Assembly: GCA_964613945.1 (NCBI GenBank)
Contig: CAZTJC010000001.1
Span: 248,001 to 312,000, forward strand
Source: JAVVHH01 sp964613945
Lineage (GTDB): Bacteria > Pseudomonadota > Alphaproteobacteria > Acetobacterales > Acetobacteraceae
Length of the DNA: 64,000 nt
Direction: 5' to 3'
Notes under the pieces: model-generated
What the model was told of the DNA's origin: nothing
Database searches by the model: none
Seen by the model: only the letters and a program-made list of their open reading frames with translations
In this document: one piece after another, positions 28,225 through 36,851 of the stretch
Position numbering within the stretch: the first letter of the stretch is position 1
Layout: each line of letters starts with the position of its first letter
Program-made: the position numbers and the translations under genes

Positions 28225-28479
28225 ATGATGAACGACACAGAAATTGACAACACATTGACCAGCGTGTTTCGCCAGGTGTTGGAGGATGACACAATTCAAC
28301 TCACACCTCAGACTACCGCCGAAGACGTCGAGGGGTGGGATTCCATGAACCACATTTTCATCGTGGTTGAACTCGAGAAGCGATTCGGGATTAAGTTTCA
28401 GGCAGCAGAAATGGAAGAGTTGAAAAATATTGGCGAGCTCGCCTCCTTAGTCAAAGAAAAGCTAGTAAAGAAGGCATAG
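28225..28479 (+). CDS. Acyl carrier protein
   Basis: An 84-residue acidic ACP. Ser40 in GWDSMNH is the phosphopantetheine attachment site, followed by the amphipathic helix HIFIVVELEKRFGIKF. A second ATG at 28228 is equally possible as the start. It is not the housekeeping AcpP (the motif differs from DSLD), and its placement between FkbH-like and MBOAT genes indicates a dedicated carrier for an EPS substituent. Confidence 0.9.
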   Translation: MMNDTEIDNTLTSVFRQVLEDDTIQLTPQTTAEDVEGWDSMNHIFIVVELEKRFGIKFQAAEMEELKNIGELASLVKEKLVKKA

Positions 28480-28486
28480 ATCAAAG

Positions 28487-30016
28487 GTGATCTTTAGTTC
28501 TATTCCATTCATTTTCGTTTTTTTACCTGTTTCACTTGCTGGTTTCTGGATTTTAGCAAACTTTAGCCAGAAGTTTTCTAGTCTCTGGTTGATTGCTGCA
28601 TCCATATTTTTCTATGGATATTGGCGACTGACCTTTGTTCCAATGTTGGTCGGCTCGATCGCATTCAATTACATCGTCGGCGTCATGCTCGCCCGCATGG
28701 AACAGCATCCGAGGGCTCAGAATCTTACGCTATTTACCGGTATAACCGTTGATATAGCCGCTTTATTCTATTTTAAATACGCGGTCGGTCTTGCAAATTT
28801 CTTCGGCTTTCAATCGCTTGCTGGAACGCCTTTTTGGGAGATAGTTTTACCGCTTGGTATATCTTTCTTCACCTTTACACAAATCGGATACTTAATTGAC
28901 GTGAAGCAGGGTGTCGCTAAAACTCGCGATCTTCTGAGCTATACCCTGTTTGTTACATTTTTCCCGCATCTTATCGCCGGCCCCATCCTCCATAATCGCG
29001 AGATGATGCCACAATTTGCTGATGCGAATACCTACCGCTTCAATAAAAGCAATCTTGCGGTAGGTCTGGCGATATTCACAATCGGATTAGTGAAGAAGGT
29101 TGTGCTTGCAGATCCACTGGCGGCCGATGTCGCTATGAATTTTGCTCACCCCGAAGTCGCCGGGTTCACGACAGCCTGGTACGCCGTGGTAGGATACTCT
29201 TTACAGTTGTACTTTGACTTCTCCGGCTACTCAGATATGGCAATTGGGTTAGCTCGGATGTTTAACGTCCGCTTTCCCTTAAATTTTAATTCGCCTTACA
29301 AGTCTACAACAATGATAGACTATTGGCAGCGTTTTCACATTACGCTGACACGGTTTATTACAATGTATATATTTAGTCCGATCGCGTTAAGTGTTACTCG
29401 TTGGCGTGATCGTAATGGCTACGATAATTCACGTCGCGCTTCGGCCAAACCTGGAGGCTTCGTCTCTCTCATCGCCGGCCCAACGCTTATCACAATGGCT
29501 TTGGCAGGAGTGTGGCACGGGGCAGGCTCGCAATATTTTATTTTTGGAGTGCTGCACGGGACTTATATCACCGTAAATCATGCTGCTCGCGTATATTTTC
29601 CACAGAAAAAAAAGATCCATCCCCAGTCTTTATTACAGTCAACGCTATTCCATGCAGGAAAGGTCCTGTCAGTCTATATTGCGGCTCTTATAGCTTTCGC
29701 TTTTTTCCGTGCAGAATCCACTGGAGCGGCATTACGTCTGTTGATGGGAATGTCTGGAGAAAACGGCTTCGGATTGCCCATACCACGCACTACATTGCTG
29801 CACTTGGGGATCTTATTTATTGTTATCTGGTTTGCGCCAAATACACAGCAAATTATGAGTAATTATGAACCGGCTCTCGGCCGGATCACTTTAAATCCAT
29901 ATAAATTTCTGAATTGGGCGCCCTCGACACACTGGGGAATGATTGCTGGTTTCTTAATGCTTATAGGTATTCTTGCACTTGGTGGAACAACCGAATTTCT
30001 ATATTTTCAGTTTTAA
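28487..30016 (+). CDS. MBOAT O-acyltransferase
   Basis: A 509-residue integral membrane protein of the membrane-bound O-acyltransferase (AlgI/DltB-like) family. It has about 10-12 hydrophobic segments, FFPHLIAGPILHNREMMPQF, YFDFSGYSDMAIGLARMF and the catalytic His region in MALAGVWHGAG. It would move an acyl group from carrier to the outer face for polysaccharide O-acylation. The start is a GTG 7 nt after the ACP stop, giving the family N-terminus IFSSIPFIFVFLPV. No AlgX/AlgJ-type SGNH partner follows it in this window; the preceding FkbH-like protein may supply the SGNH-like region. Confidence 0.92.
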   Translation: MIFSSIPFIFVFLPVSLAGFWILANFSQKFSSLWLIAASIFFYGYWRLTFVPMLVGSIAFNYIVGVMLARMEQHPRAQNLTLFTGITVDIAALFYFKYAVGLANFFGFQSLAGTPFWEIVLPLGISFFTFTQIGYLIDVKQGVAKTRDLLSYTLFVTFFPHLIAGPILHNREMMPQFADANTYRFNKSNLAVGLAIFTIGLVKKVVLADPLAADVAMNFAHPEVAGFTTAWYAVVGYSLQLYFDFSGYSDMAIGLARMFNVRFPLNFNSPYKSTTMIDYWQRFHITLTRFITMYIFSPIALSVTRWRDRNGYDNSRRASAKPGGFVSLIAGPTLITMALAGVWHGAGSQYFIFGVLHGTYITVNHAARVYFPQKKKIHPQSLLQSTLFHAGKVLSVYIAALIAFAFFRAESTGAALRLLMGMSGENGFGLPIPRTTLLHLGILFIVIWFAPNTQQIMSNYEPALGRITLNPYKFLNWAPSTHWGMIAGFLMLIGILALGGTTEFLYFQF

Positions 30017-30018
30017 TC

Positions 30019-31116
30019 TTGCAGAAACTCTTACTCTCCATTTTTCCCTCTTTTGCCGTTGGTGGTGCACAAAGCCGATTTACGACGTTAGCCAATCATC
30101 TCGGCTCGAATTGGACTCACATGATCGTCGCGATGGACGGTGTGACTGCCGCGCGCGAAAGGCTTGATTCCAACATCACTGCCACGTTCCCGATAATTGA
30201 AAATCGAAAGGGAGATTTGACTGGAAATTTGAGGCGGTTCAGGGGTTTGATCCGTGCGCTCATGCCGACGACGCTGCTTACCCACAATTTTGGCTCGATT
30301 GAATGGGCATTAGCAAGTCGGTTCAGTTCAGTCCGGCATGTTCATGTGGAAGACGGTTTCGGCCCTGAAGAACGAAACAAGCAGTTACGGCGACGCGTTT
30401 GGCTTCGCCGCCTTGCGCTTCGAAACCATCCCACAATCCTTCCATCGCAAACACTGCTTGAAATTGCCTCTGCTACGTGGCGACTGAACCCCGCATTCCT
30501 GCATTACATCCCAAATGGGATCGATCTCACTCGCTTCTCGAGCAAAGGTCAGCGATTTGAGTGGCCCCTGGAAAAGAGCAAAGACGGCCCGATTATCGGG
30601 ACGGTAGCGGCTCTACGGCCGGAAAAAAACATCGAACGATTAATTCATGCCTTCCACCATGTGACAGCTCAAACACCAGCTCGACTGCTAATTGTTGGCG
30701 ATGGAGCACAACGTCTCGAACTGATCCAACTTGCCGAAAATCTTGCCTTATCTGATCGCATCCATTTTGCTGGACACGTGCCGAAACCAGATACTCTGAT
30801 CAAGGCTATGGATATTTTTGCTATGTCGTCGGATACCGAGCAGATGCCAATTTCACTCTTGGAAGCTATGGCAGCGGGTTGTCCGATAGCCTCCACAGAC
30901 GTTGGCGATATTGCACAAATGCTTCCAGCAACTGGGCGTGCCTTCGTGACGCCATGCGACCACGACGCCCTCGGTCAAGCTTTATTGCGTCTCGTTTACT
31001 CCCCTGAGTTAAGAACGGCCCTTGGTCACGCCTGTCAGTTAAGAGCTATGGAAAAATTCGACCAAAACCAGATGTTTGCCAAATGGTCATCGATGCTCGA
31101 AACGGGGCAGACCTAG
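30019..31116 (+). CDS. Glycosyltransferase, GT4-like
   Basis: A 365-residue GT-B enzyme. It opens with the glycine-rich LSIFPSFAVGGAQSRFTTLA and contains PNGIDLTRF, GTVAALRPEKNIERLIHAF and SSDTEQMPISLLEAMAAGCP, the nucleotide-sugar-binding core. I chose the TTG at 30019 (2 nt after the MBOAT stop) because it gives the family opening directly. The longer open frame starting at 29914 would lie inside the MBOAT gene and encodes unrelated residues. It likely adds a sugar to the EPS repeat unit. Confidence 0.85.
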   Translation: MQKLLLSIFPSFAVGGAQSRFTTLANHLGSNWTHMIVAMDGVTAARERLDSNITATFPIIENRKGDLTGNLRRFRGLIRALMPTTLLTHNFGSIEWALASRFSSVRHVHVEDGFGPEERNKQLRRRVWLRRLALRNHPTILPSQTLLEIASATWRLNPAFLHYIPNGIDLTRFSSKGQRFEWPLEKSKDGPIIGTVAALRPEKNIERLIHAFHHVTAQTPARLLIVGDGAQRLELIQLAENLALSDRIHFAGHVPKPDTLIKAMDIFAMSSDTEQMPISLLEAMAAGCPIASTDVGDIAQMLPATGRAFVTPCDHDALGQALLRLVYSPELRTALGHACQLRAMEKFDQNQMFAKWSSMLETGQT

Positions 31117-31893
31117 ATGGATGCAATCTTCTCAGCCAAGACACACAATGGCGTCTCCAGCCTATTGATGCACGATGCTTCTCGGCGGAATGCGCTCAGC
31201 GAAGACATGCTGAACGGTATGATCGAGTTCTTCGATGCAAGATCGGCAGATACACGCGTGGTCATCCTGCGAGCTAGCAACGAACAACCAGTGTGGTGTT
31301 CCGGCTTCGATATTCGTGCGTTGGCTCTAGGTTTTGATCCTTTGGCACGTGATGGTCTTCTTCAAACCTTATTCAATCGAATTGCAACATGTCCGGTTCC
31401 AGTTATTGCGATGGTGCGCGGTTCGACCTGGGGTGGCGGCACTGATCTCGCCCTCCGTTGTGACATGATAATTGCAGATCAGAGCAGTCAATTCGCTTTC
31501 ACACCGGCTCGGCTTGGTTTGCCGTATGATGCCGAAGGCTTGCTGAATGTGCTTCTCAGGGTTGGGCCTGCTATCGCGCTCGAAATGTTTGCAACGGCGC
31601 AACCTATTCTCGCCGAGCGAGCGCTCGCAACTGGGCTTATCAATCACCTGGTCGCGTCGGAAGATCTTGAGCATTTCACCGATGAGATGGCCGCTCAGAT
31701 CGTTGCTAATGCGCCACTCTCAATCTCTGGTGCAAAACAGCACCTCAGGGCTCTCGCGACTGCACTCTCTTTCCCAGCATCCGTGGCACAAGCACTGGCA
31801 GAAAGCAGACATCGAGCCTTGCAAAGTGATGACTACGCTGAGGGTTTAGCGTCCTTTGCGTCTAAAAGACGCCCGGTGTTCAAGGGTCGCTAA
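31117..31893 (+). CDS. Crotonase-family protein, methylmalonyl-CoA decarboxylase-like
   Basis: A 258-residue crotonase. The oxyanion-hole regions are WCSGFDIRAL (about residues 66-75) and VRGSTWGGGTDLALRCDMII (about 101-120). The latter, with FTPARLGLPYDAEGL, resembles methylmalonyl-CoA decarboxylase more than enoyl-CoA hydratase; the catalytic Glu pair of typical hydratases is not evident. It begins immediately after the glycosyltransferase stop, so it is translationally coupled to EPS genes. It could make propionyl-CoA for an acyl substituent (inference). The 3' end overlaps convergent speE by 14 nt. Confidence 0.78.
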   Translation: MDAIFSAKTHNGVSSLLMHDASRRNALSEDMLNGMIEFFDARSADTRVVILRASNEQPVWCSGFDIRALALGFDPLARDGLLQTLFNRIATCPVPVIAMVRGSTWGGGTDLALRCDMIIADQSSQFAFTPARLGLPYDAEGLLNVLLRVGPAIALEMFATAQPILAERALATGLINHLVASEDLEHFTDEMAAQIVANAPLSISGAKQHLRALATALSFPASVAQALAESRHRALQSDDYAEGLASFASKRRPVFKGR

Positions 31894-32755
31894 GCGCATC
31901 ATCTAGATAGCGCTGGATATAGGGCGGCAAGTCAAATGCTGCGCAATGTACGTCAGGTGTCCAATATTCCGTCTTAAAATCGACCGACGCTCGTCCAGCT
32001 CGTAAAATCAATTCCGATGCTGGGACAGCGTCTAGGCCTCCAGTGTTAGAGGCAAAACCCAAGGTCATGAATCCACCAACATACGTAGGAACGGCCACCA
32101 AGTATGCTGTAACGTGCTTAAACGCAGAGGCGCGTCTCTTTGTAGAGACTACAAGCTCTTGCCCCTGCATAAAGGGAACTCCAGCCTGATTAACGATGAT
32201 GCCGCCAGTATCTAAAACCCGGGCGCAGTCTGCATAGAACGCCTCCGTAAACAGCACCTCACCAACGCCGACCGGGTCAGTACTATCAACGATGATCACG
32301 TCGAAGGAAGCAGAAGAAGCCGAGGAGACGTAAGCTAGACCGTCACCAATGATCAAAGTAGCTCTTGGATCATTCCAGGCATCACCTGAAATCGACGGCA
32401 TAAATTCTCGCGCAATACGAACAACTTCTCCATCGATTTCTACCATCACGGCATGCTCGACGGTGCCATGTTGTAGAACTCGCCTGAGAACGCCACCGTC
32501 ACCAGCACCTATAATCAATACTCGCTTTGGATTCCCATGAGCCAACAACGGCACATGTACGAGCATTTCCTGATAAACGAATTCGTCTGCTTCGGTGATT
32601 TGAACTGCGCCATCTAAGACAAGGACCCGTCCATGGCTTACGCTGTCAAAGACCAGGATGTCTTGGAATTCAGATGTTACTTTCGCAAGTTGCGTTACTT
32701 GCTGGAAACGCTGCCCCCATCCGGGATACAGCGCTTCATTGATCCAGCCAGTCAG
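31880..32755 (-). CDS. speE: Spermidine synthase, apparent CTG start
   Basis: A 291-residue aminopropyltransferase that makes spermidine from putrescine and decarboxylated SAM. The SAM-binding VLIIGAGDGGVLRRVL, the acidic VEIDGEVVRIA and IIVDSTDPVGVGEVLFT are intact. The first ATG is at 32566, but the frame is open upstream to a stop at 32762-32764 and encodes the conserved N-terminal barrel: GWINEALYPGWGQRF, SEFQDILVFD, GRVLVLDGAVQ and ADEFVYQEML. No ATG, GTG or TTG exists in that stretch. A CTG at 32753-32755 overlaps the speD stop as CTGA, mimicking the ATGA overlaps elsewhere here, and is the best start. Confidence 0.85.
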   Translation of the reverse strand: MTGWINEALYPGWGQRFQQVTQLAKVTSEFQDILVFDSVSHGRVLVLDGAVQITEADEFVYQEMLVHVPLLAHGNPKRVLIIGAGDGGVLRRVLQHGTVEHAVMVEIDGEVVRIAREFMPSISGDAWNDPRATLIIGDGLAYVSSASSASFDVIIVDSTDPVGVGEVLFTEAFYADCARVLDTGGIIVNQAGVPFMQGQELVVSTKRRASAFKHVTAYLVAVPTYVGGFMTLGFASNTGGLDAVPASELILRAGRASVDFKTEYWTPDVHCAAFDLPPYIQRYLDDALSDP

Positions 32756-33219
32756 AGTGATTTACCGCGCCGCTCTTCACTAAGCGTCACCCGCTTCGGG
32801 AGAAACGCCGCGCGCAAAACTGGCATCGAGTCATGCGGGTCACAAGCACCACACATGAAGATGTCGATGGCAGCGAACCCACGTTCCGGCCAAGTGTGTA
32901 TCGTTATGTGGCTTTCCGCCAATACGACAACACCTGACACTCCGCCGTTCGGCGTGAAATGATGAAAGTGGCTGTGCAGGATCGTGGCACCAGCACTCAA
33001 CGCCGCCTCCCGCAGGGCGACATCAATCAGCGCTGGATCGCTGAGGTTTTCAGCATCCCAAAGATCGATCAGAAGATGGGTTCCAGCGAACCTCATCCCA
33101 TCACGCTCGATAAAGTAGTCCTTCCGCTCCTCAGCCGCAGCGTCAGAAACTTGTGCAATCGTCGTCTGGTTTTCGCTCGGAAATTCCGAGACCATCCCCA
33201 GTTGAGCAAGTGCGTTCAT
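32752..33219 (-). CDS. speD: S-adenosylmethionine decarboxylase proenzyme
   Basis: A 155-residue pyruvoyl enzyme of the short bacterial type. The autocleavage site is Glu102-Ser103 in VVLAESHITIHTWPE; Ser103 becomes the pyruvoyl group. The catalytic residues in HSHFHHFTPNGGVSGV and MCGACDP are also seen. It produces the aminopropyl donor used by the adjacent spermidine synthase, and the two frames overlap by 4 nt. The ATG at 33219 starts about 40 residues before the conserved domain, so a shorter product is possible. The 162-nt region upstream (33220-33381) should hold the promoter; no polyamine-responsive element was recognised. Confidence 0.93.
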   Translation of the reverse strand: MNALAQLGMVSEFPSENQTTIAQVSDAAAEERKDYFIERDGMRFAGTHLLIDLWDAENLSDPALIDVALREAALSAGATILHSHFHHFTPNGGVSGVVVLAESHITIHTWPERGFAAIDIFMCGACDPHDSMPVLRAAFLPKRVTLSEERRGKSL

Positions 33220-33381
33220 CACGTACCCCCAAACCAGTAGATAGCCTGTTGGGCGGGATCGCCCCCTTCGGCCAAGAGAGGGGGAAATAATACCAAAAAC
33301 CCCGCATGACAAGTGAATTTATGCTCGCTCGTCACCATAAGAATTTTCCCGCCCACAAGCTCGTAACTATTTTTCTTCACC

Positions 33382-36165
33382 TTACCTCTTCAAGGCGTTG
33401 AGCCGTTCCGGAAAGGTTTTAGCGATCGTCAATTCACGAGCGGCACGGGGCAAGTCTTCCGGACCTTTCACATCCGTCGCAGTAAGCACGCGGAACAAAT
33501 CCGTTCGGGGCGGCGTCAGACGGCCATCAAACTTGGCGAGGCGTTTAAGCGCGGTGCCGTTGCCGGCCTGAACAGCTGCCGTCGCTTCCCGGAGCAACAG
33601 GTCTTGTTGCTTGTCAGTTAGCGCGCCTGTGTCGGGCAAAGCCGCGGCCATCGTATCCAGCGTCTCCAAGCTCCTCTGCCAGTCCCCGGCACGAGCGTAG
33701 TAATCAGCTCGCAAGTCGTTTGCCTCAGCGGACGCGAGCGTCAGCAAAACGGTCGCGGCGCCGGCGAAGTCTCCTTGCGCTGCCCTTGCTCGCGCAAAAA
33801 GCATCGTTCGTAGCCCCTCGTACTCGGGAGGCACCCCAGATCGGTCAATCTCGGTCAGAAGCGCCTCAGCGCTTGCAGCGTCACCAGCATCGATTTCCAT
33901 CTGCGCCAGACGAAGACCAAACTCGGCCTGTGCGGCAGGTGACTGACTCTTGTTGAACAGGCTTTTCAGCACTGGGATCGCTCGCTGCGGAAGGTCTAAT
34001 GCCATCAGCTTCTCAGCAAGGAGCCCGGCCAGTTTGTCGCCATCCGGTCCGTCAGGCACGACGTCGGAAAAGTCACCAGCGACGGAGACAACCTCGAGTG
34101 GATTGATGGAAGACCCAGGCCTGGATAGCAAAGTGCGGAAGACATTCGTTTTCAGCTCCGAAAGCTGGCCCTTGCTGTCCGGAAATATCGTCGCCGCTTG
34201 TGAAAGGCCATCGAGCGCCGCCCGCCATTGTCCTGCCAGCGTTCGCAGTTCGGCAACCCGGCGACGCAGTGCCAGCTCCTGCACTCCCCCTCGCCAGCGT
34301 ACCGTTTGACGGTCAAGGATCTCAGCAGCTTCGGCCGGCGTGATTGCCCCCGTGCGCAAACGTAGTTCAGCGGCAGCAATCGCCGCCCGAACGGACGCTC
34401 GCTCATCCTTGCTACTCTTGATGGCATCAAAGGCGGCAAGCGCGGGCTCGACTTGGTCGTCATGGGCCAGCTTCAAAGCCCTCGCAAGCGCCAGGTCAGA
34501 ACCTTCCATCTCTTTTGCCGGAACTTCAGCACCGTTTTCGGCGGCTGCCTCGAGCACAGGCGACGCAATCTGCCGCTTGATCGACTCTGGGTAGGCGGAC
34601 AAAAGCGGCCACGCGCCCGCCAGTGCCGGGGCTGCCTTCCCGTCAGCCAAGTCTCGCAGGCCTCGCCAAAGGGCAATATCGCCACCCGTCGGCAAGGCCG
34701 GGTTATCGAGCCCGGTCGCCTCGGCCGGCCGACCGGCAAGGACTGCGGCCACCCCGGTGAGGGCTGCGGTGTTGGGGTCACGGGCGATGGCCGGGTCGTC
34801 TGTTGCTGCGAGATTGAGAAGCGCTTCAGATTCGGCAGACATTCCCAGCGCCAGCATTGTTCTAGCTGCAGCCACGCGTTCCGGCCCACGATTACGCGGC
34901 GGCGCCGCTGCAGCGCTGGCAATTTGCGCACTCAGTTGACGAACCAGGACGTCGGCCGGCGCAACGGGAAGGTTAAACCGATTCTCCTGACGAGCTGCCG
35001 CAATGGTGTTCGTCGATGCCTTGTCGGCGATCTCGAGCGTGTAGCCGGACAATGATGCCTTGAGGTCGATCTTCTCCGAACTGATCTCGACGGCGATGCC
35101 CAGCCATGTTGGCAGCATCACGTAACCCGGCGCCGACCGAGGCATGTCTACCCGAGCCTGCTCGCCATCTACCTGCCGCGTCGTCCCGATCAACATGGTC
35201 TGCCCTGAAAGCGGGTCGCTGATCGCCATCGCTCGACCGGGTCGGGTCATCTTGTATTGGATACCGGTCGGGATCGCGGTCGCCGTGGCCGGCGTCCCTG
35301 TGGGACTACCTACCGTCACGCTAATGGTGTTGTCGCTCCGGCTAACGGCAAGTGCCTCATCGTCGGCGAGCGGCAGCGTCATCAACGTGCCTCGCTGAAT
35401 TTGCTGGATCGATGGCGTGATCGTCTGGTCAGCGCCAGTATCGCTAGGGGCGACAGCATCATCGAACACGATCACCCCTATGCCGCCTCGCCGGAACGTC
35501 GCGACACCGACATCCAGGCCAGCGTCCACCGTCACCCGTCGAACGATCGGACGACGCGGGGCGGGGCTTGCAGGAACTTGGGGTGCATCCTGGTGGGCGG
35601 ACTCGGCAGGCTGAGCTGACGGAGCTGTCTGCTGAACTTCGGATGGCGGGCGCACCGGATCCTTCACCTCCGCCTGAGGCGCAGGATCCGCAGCCTTCTG
35701 AGGTTCAGATACGGCGGGCAAATTGCTCTTGGGCTCGGGTGCCGACATCACGCTTGTCGTCTTAAGCGGCGTGTTGCTGGCGGACTTGCTTGGGTTTGGA
35801 TGCGGCTCGGCCGTCGGATCGGCTCCGGCAGGCCGCTTCGACGGATCAGGCACGTCGATGATCAAGGTATCCCGCTCACGCCTCGAATTGATCAGGGACC
35901 CCGGCACGATCTTCAGTTCGGCGGTCCCGTGTCCGCCGACAAACGATACGACGTTGCGCGGCACGATATCCGGCGTCGCGATATCGTCGCCTCCTTTGGT
36001 CGTCACCGTCACGGAAGTGTGCCGTTGGCGAACGATGGACTTGGTGGCTGCGCTCAGCGGGATGACGATGCGGCCAAAAGCGGGAGCTTTGTTGGGTGCT
36101 GAATCCGGCTCAGCCCAGGCAGAAGCCGATGCGAGCAGAGCCATGCTGAAGACGATGTATCTCAT
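33382..36165 (-). CDS. Large periplasmic TPR-like protein of the flagellar operon
   Basis: A 927-residue exported protein. A signal peptide (MRYIVFSMALLASASAWA) is followed by a segment of short beta strands, a Pro/Ala/Gln-rich linker (about residues 115-205), further beta-rich sequence to about 390, and an Ala/Leu-rich helical solenoid of degenerate TPR repeats to the end. The last gene of a fliL-fliM-DUF6468-motE operon, its ATG overlaps the motE stop (ATGA). Position implies a role in flagellar motor or envelope assembly, perhaps as a periplasmic scaffold. No named domain could be assigned with certainty. Confidence 0.75.
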   Translation of the reverse strand: MRYIVFSMALLASASAWAEPDSAPNKAPAFGRIVIPLSAATKSIVRQRHTSVTVTTKGGDDIATPDIVPRNVVSFVGGHGTAELKIVPGSLINSRRERDTLIIDVPDPSKRPAGADPTAEPHPNPSKSASNTPLKTTSVMSAPEPKSNLPAVSEPQKAADPAPQAEVKDPVRPPSEVQQTAPSAQPAESAHQDAPQVPASPAPRRPIVRRVTVDAGLDVGVATFRRGGIGVIVFDDAVAPSDTGADQTITPSIQQIQRGTLMTLPLADDEALAVSRSDNTISVTVGSPTGTPATATAIPTGIQYKMTRPGRAMAISDPLSGQTMLIGTTRQVDGEQARVDMPRSAPGYVMLPTWLGIAVEISSEKIDLKASLSGYTLEIADKASTNTIAAARQENRFNLPVAPADVLVRQLSAQIASAAAAPPRNRGPERVAAARTMLALGMSAESEALLNLAATDDPAIARDPNTAALTGVAAVLAGRPAEATGLDNPALPTGGDIALWRGLRDLADGKAAPALAGAWPLLSAYPESIKRQIASPVLEAAAENGAEVPAKEMEGSDLALARALKLAHDDQVEPALAAFDAIKSSKDERASVRAAIAAAELRLRTGAITPAEAAEILDRQTVRWRGGVQELALRRRVAELRTLAGQWRAALDGLSQAATIFPDSKGQLSELKTNVFRTLLSRPGSSINPLEVVSVAGDFSDVVPDGPDGDKLAGLLAEKLMALDLPQRAIPVLKSLFNKSQSPAAQAEFGLRLAQMEIDAGDAASAEALLTEIDRSGVPPEYEGLRTMLFARARAAQGDFAGAATVLLTLASAEANDLRADYYARAGDWQRSLETLDTMAAALPDTGALTDKQQDLLLREATAAVQAGNGTALKRLAKFDGRLTPPRTDLFRVLTATDVKGPEDLPRAARELTIAKTFPERLNALKR

Positions 36166-36851
36166 GGCTTCTGCCCGGCGTCCTTGACTTCCAGGCGGGG
36201 TGCCGCGCTGGCTTGAGTGCGCAACTGCGCAAGCTGCGAAGTGATCGCCCGGGCACGCTCAGGCGTCATGGCGGCCAAGATGGGCGCTGCTTTGGCATCC
36301 TTCATACGATCCAGCACCTGCACCAGGATGGCGCTATCGAGATCGTTGAAGATCACTGCCGCATCGCGGGGCCGCATGTCTTCATAGGTGCGCACGAGAC
36401 CTCGCCAGTTGGCATCCTGGCGGTCCTGGCGGTCCTTCTCGAGCTGCTCGAGCTTGGTCTGCAAGGCGGTAAGCTGCTGGACACGCTCGATCAGCCTTCG
36501 CTCGGCAGCCGCGAGCATCGCTTCACGCTGATCGAGACGCCCGGCTCGCGCATCCAACTCTTCGCGACGGGCACGCAAGTCTTGAAGCGTCGCTTTTTCA
36601 GCCTCGCTGATCGGCGGCTCCGCCGGCTTTTCCGGCGCTGGCACCGGCGGGCTGACAACGGCTGGCGAAGCACTGGCTTTCGCGCCATGTGCCGCAGCGG
36701 GTTTCTCCTCGGTCTTTTCCGAAGCACCGTGAGTGCTCGCCTGGGCCGAGGAGCCGACGTCGAATGCCTGCACCAGGCCTACCGTCTTGACGCCGACCAG
36801 CAACGTCATGACGGCGATGGCACAGGGAAGCGTCCGAGCCTGAAACATCAT
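36162..36851 (-). CDS. motE: MotE-like flagellar motor chaperone
   Basis: A 229-residue protein. An N-terminal membrane/signal segment (CAIAVMTLLVGVKTVGLVQA) leads to a Pro/Ala-rich linker, a coiled coil (about residues 85-150) and the MgtE-N-like C-terminal domain (TYEDMRPRDAAVIFNDLDSA, ILAAMTPERARAITSQLA). MotE guides MotC folding and stability in alphaproteobacterial motors. It sits between the DUF6468 and TPR genes, overlapping both by 4 nt. Confidence 0.88.
   Translation of the reverse strand: MMFQARTLPCAIAVMTLLVGVKTVGLVQAFDVGSSAQASTHGASEKTEEKPAAAHGAKASASPAVVSPPVPAPEKPAEPPISEAEKATLQDLRARREELDARAGRLDQREAMLAAAERRLIERVQQLTALQTKLEQLEKDRQDRQDANWRGLVRTYEDMRPRDAAVIFNDLDSAILVQVLDRMKDAKAAPILAAMTPERARAITSQLAQLRTQASAAPRLEVKDAGQKP

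Noticed and set aside
29914..30018. N-terminal extension of the second glycosyltransferase into the MBOAT gene
   Set aside because: The extra residues come from another frame of the MBOAT gene, and the glycosyltransferase motif starts right after the TTG at 30019.
7391..33219. PEP-CTERM substrate among the EPS-locus proteins
   Set aside because: The C-termini of the exported proteins in this region were inspected; none has the PEP motif, hydrophobic helix and basic end required.
34453..35055. 200-codon frame on the + strand opposite the TPR gene
   Set aside because: Low-complexity Arg-rich translation with no start context; the TPR protein on the other strand has signal peptide and repeats.
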